Shown here piece by piece: positions 61,586 to 64,000 of a stretch of 64,000 bases of DNA (within the stretch, counting starts at the first letter, position 1; the number at the start of each line of letters is the position of its first letter). Both the position numbers and the translations under genes were made by a program. This stretch comes from Bacillus sp. MM2020_4 (GTDB lineage Bacteria; Bacillota; Bacilli; Bacillales; Cytobacillaceae), in the NCBI RefSeq assembly GCF_011250555.1, contig NZ_JAANMZ010000004.1, positions 124,001 to 188,000 of the forward strand, in the 5' to 3' direction. The notes beneath the pieces are model-generated. The model had not been told where the DNA came from. It did not search any database and saw only the letters and a program-made list of their open reading frames with translations.

Positions 61586-63565
61586 TCATCCTTCCGCTTT
61601 CAATTCCAAAAGTAAGTCACGAAGCTCGGCCGCCCGTTCAAAATTAAGCGCTTTGGCTTCGATTTTCATTTCTTTTTCCATTGTCGCAATTAGCTTTTCT
61701 CTTTCTTTCTTGTTCATTTTGCCAAACGATGAAGCCGGTGTATACTCCTCCTGATCCTCAGCCGCATGGGTGGCGCGAATGACATCACGGATTGCCTTTT
61801 GAATCGTTTGAGGTGTTACACCATGTTTCTTATTATATTCCTCCTGGATTTCACGACGCCGTTTTGTCTCGCCGATCGCCTTCTCCATCGAATCCGTGAT
61901 TCTATCTGCATACATGATGACGTGGCCATTAGCATTCCGGGCAGCCCGACCAATCGTTTGGATGAGCGAACGTTCCGAGCGAAGGAAACCTTCTTTGTCG
62001 GCATCGAGTATCGTTATGAGCGAAACCTCAGGGATATCAAGACCCTCCCGTAGAAGGTTGATTCCGATGAGAACATCATATTTCCCCATTCGCAGCTCGC
62101 GGATAATTTCTATTCGTTCGAGCGTCTTGACCTCCGAGTGAAGGTACTGAACTTTAATCCCGATTTCCTTGAGATAGTCGGTTAGGTCTTCAGACATTTT
62201 CTTCGTCAGTGTCGTAACAAGTACCCGTTCATTTTTCTTTACGCGGTCATGAATTTCCCCTATCAAATCATCAATTTGCCCCTCAATCGGACGGACTTCA
62301 ATGGTTGGATCAAGGAGTCCTGTCGGACGGATAATTTGCTGAATCATGTCCGGTGTATGCTCAAGCTCATACGGACCGGGCGTTGCTGATACAAAAATAG
62401 CATTGTGTACATGTTTTTCAAATTCATCAAAGGTTAGCGGCCGGTTATCAAGGGCTGACGGTAGACGGAAGCCATGGTCAACAAGCACCTGTTTTCGCGC
62501 TTTATCGCCATTGAACATCCCTCTGACCTGTGGCAGGGTGACATGTGACTCATCAATAATCATGAGAAAATCTTCCGGAAAATAATCCAGAAGTGTGTAG
62601 GGAGTTGAGCCAGCTGGTCTGAGCGTTAGATGTCGCGAATAGTTTTCAATCCCTGAGCAAAAGCCCATTTCGCGCATCATTTCGAGATCATAGCGTGTCC
62701 GCTGCTCGATCCGCTGTGCTTCAAGCAGTTTGTTGTCTGCGCGTAGTTCCTCAAGTCGTTCCTCTAGCTCTTTTTCAATATTCTCAATGGCTACCCGCAT
62801 TTTTTCTTCTCTTGTAACGAAGTGGGATGCCGGGAAAATAGCCACATGTTCGCGTTCGCCGATGATTTCACCTGTAAGGGCATCGACTTCGCGAATGCGA
62901 TCAATTTCATCGCCGAAAAATTCAACGCGCACGCAATGCTCATCGCGTGAAACCGGAAAAATTTCCACAACGTCACCGCGGACACGAAAGGTTCCCCGCT
63001 TGAAATCAATATCATTTCGTTCATATTGGATATCGACAAGGCGATGCAGCAGCTGATTGCGCTCAATTTCCATTCCTGTTCGGAGTGACAGCACCATTTC
63101 ACGATATTCTTCCGGCGAACCGAGACCGTAGATGCAGGAGACGCTGGCAATGATAATGACATCTTTCCGCTCAAATAAGGAAGAGGTAGCGGAGTGACGT
63201 AGTTTATCTATCTCATCATTGATGCTGGCATCTTTTTCAATGAATGTATCCGTCTGTGGCACATAGGCTTCCGGTTGATAGTAATCATAGTAACTGACAA
63301 AATATTCGACCGCGTTGTTCGGGAAAAATTCCTTAAACTCACTATAAAGCTGGCCGGCAAGTGTTTTATTGTGGGCAATGACAAGAGTGGGCTTGTTTAT
63401 CTCTTTAATCACGTTTGAAACGGTAAATGTCTTACCCGTACCGGTGGCACCAAGCAGTGTTTGATGGCGTTTATTTTGGTGGATGCCCTCCACTAACTGG
63501 CGAATCGCCTCTGGCTGATCTCCTTGTGGCGAGTATTTTGAAACTAATTCAAATTGGTCTTTCAC
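61586..63565 (-). CDS. uvrB: Excinuclease ABC subunit B
   Basis: Full-length (659 residues) helicase-fold protein. Walker [13 protein letters not shown] (about 38-49), beta-hairpin [12 protein letters not shown] that inserts at the lesion, DEAD-like IDESHVT, motif [11 protein letters not shown] and the C-terminal UVR domain ([32 protein letters not shown]) that contacts UvrC. Forms the csbA-uvrB-uvrA cluster known from Bacillus; GGGAGGAA upstream of the ATG. Confidence 0.97.
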   Translation of the reverse strand: MKDQFELVSKYSPQGDQPEAIRQLVEGIHQNKRHQTLLGATGTGKTFTVSNVIKEINKPTLVIAHNKTLAGQLYSEFKEFFPNNAVEYFVSYYDYYQPEAYVPQTDTFIEKDASINDEIDKLRHSATSSLFERKDVIIIASVSCIYGLGSPEEYREMVLSLRTGMEIERNQLLHRLVDIQYERNDIDFKRGTFRVRGDVVEIFPVSRDEHCVRVEFFGDEIDRIREVDALTGEIIGEREHVAIFPASHFVTREEKMRVAIENIEKELEERLEELRADNKLLEAQRIEQRTRYDLEMMREMGFCSGIENYSRHLTLRPAGSTPYTLLDYFPEDFLMIIDESHVTLPQVRGMFNGDKARKQVLVDHGFRLPSALDNRPLTFDEFEKHVHNAIFVSATPGPYELEHTPDMIQQIIRPTGLLDPTIEVRPIEGQIDDLIGEIHDRVKKNERVLVTTLTKKMSEDLTDYLKEIGIKVQYLHSEVKTLERIEIIRELRMGKYDVLIGINLLREGLDIPEVSLITILDADKEGFLRSERSLIQTIGRAARNANGHVIMYADRITDSMEKAIGETKRRREIQEEYNKKHGVTPQTIQKAIRDVIRATHAAEDQEEYTPASSFGKMNKKEREKLIATMEKEMKIEAKALNFERAAELRDLLLELKAEG

Positions 63566-63734
63566 AAAGGGTTCCTCCCGTTAAATGAAATCACCTTGCA
63601 GCTTGTAAAACTCGGTTTTGGACGGGATGTTGCTGAAAAGTGTCGTCTCTAAATTTTCATATTAACATTCTACCACAATCAGCCGAAAACAAACCACTAA
63701 TATGCGAACTAGTATTCGATTTTATTTTTTCTAA

Positions 63735-63766
63735 AAATAAAAAGCCTGTCACAATGGACAGACTTA
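63735..63766 (-). terminator. Terminator after csbA
   Basis: AAGCCTGTC (63742-63750) pairs with GACAGACTT (63757-63765), one mismatch; on the minus strand followed by TTTTTATTTTT. A 198-nt gap to uvrB remains, holding no gene. Confidence 0.75.
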
Positions 63767-64000
63767 GCTATTTTTTACTGCTCGCGGTTTCATTTTTGCC
63801 GCCAGCCAGAAGCCCGCGGTTAACGAGAAAGCATCAATGATGATGAGTGCAGAGTTGTTTGTATATCCTTTATAGGCAGACGCAGCGATGAGCGCGATGG
63901 TTAAGCCAAGGCCAATGAGCCGATTATACGTGACCCTTGTGAAAAGTAAGACTAGTAACCCTGGCAAAATAATTGCCGATAAAAATTGAATAACGCTTAT
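63764..64000 (-). CDS. csbA: CsbA family membrane protein, 5' end beyond the window
   Basis: The minus-strand frame is open to the last base, so the start codon lies outside. Visible part: LPGLLVLLFTRVTYNRLIGLGLTIALIAASAYKGYTNNSALIIIDAFSLTAGFWLAAKMK, two to three helices matching CsbA, a small SigB-controlled general-stress protein of B. subtilis encoded upstream of uvrBA. The TTG internal to LPGLL is not the true start. Function unknown. Confidence 0.8.
   Translation of the reverse strand: MSVIQFLSAIILPGLLVLLFTRVTYNRLIGLGLTIALIAASAYKGYTNNSALIIIDAFSLTAGFWLAAKMKPRAVKNS

Overview
The window is a contiguous chromosomal segment of a low-GC, endospore-forming Firmicute of the Bacillaceae. The evidence is gene order: the cggR-gapA-pgk-tpiA-gpmI-eno glycolytic operon, rnr-smpB-ssrA, clpP with a CtsR box, crh-whiA-yvcK-rapZ-nudix-trxB, the hisZGDBHAFI operon, hprK-lgt-yvoD-ppaX-yvoF, the yvl membrane genes and csbA-uvrB-uvrA all follow the arrangement known from Bacillus subtilis and relatives. 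A Spo0E-type phosphatase points to sporulation control. Sequence alone does not fix the species; a Bacillus/Neobacillus-like organism is plausible.

Layout. Positions 1-4516 (plus strand) hold an amino-acid catabolism/transport group: the end of an M20 dipeptidase, a YfcC-type transporter, an APC antiporter and carbamate kinase. Positions 4561-7955 (minus) carry bcrC with an MFS exporter that has an attenuator-like leader, a YmaF-like His-rich protein and a DUF421 membrane protein. Positions 8179-18793 (minus) form a signalling island: PAS-PAS-GGDEF, Spo0E-like phosphatase overlapping a PAS-GGDEF-EAL protein, CheR, a hybrid histidine kinase, and a REC-PAS-GGDEF-EAL-LuxR fusion preceded by a perfect palindrome. 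Positions 19035-21374 (plus) carry ldh behind a Rex/Fnr-type operator and an MFS gene. From 21635 to 36564 (minus) come tmRNA, smpB, rnr, est, secG, a TIM-barrel protein, the glycolytic operon with its CggR operator, a glutaredoxin, sigL and tRNA-Arg. clpP stands alone on the plus strand at 36770. From 37478 to the right edge everything except one insertion sequence is on the minus strand: crh through trxB, a TPR protein, the histidine operon, the hprK operon, the yvl genes, an IS3-family element, uvrA, uvrB and the truncated csbA.

How the genes fit together. Much of the window concerns carbon-flow control: CggR senses glycolytic flux, HprK phosphorylates Crh (and HPr), PpaX removes the pyrophosphate HprK makes, YvcK and RapZ act at the cell wall/central metabolism interface, and Rex/Fnr-type control ties lactate dehydrogenase to redox state. 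The accessory material is the c-di-GMP/phosphorelay island, the two MFS exporters and the IS element.

The least explained signal is non-genic: three intergenic arrays (25975, 50930, 57185) built on an exact 21-nt period with an invariant ATTCCGCC core. The IS3-family element sits inside the third array, and deleting it together with one copy of an 8-bp flanking repeat restores the 21-nt period exactly. Other dispersed elements (GGTGCCTGTCACC palindromes, remnants of a Bacillaceae repeat ending GCGCTTGCGCTTTT, a tandem repeat upstream of tpiA) also occupy intergenic gaps.
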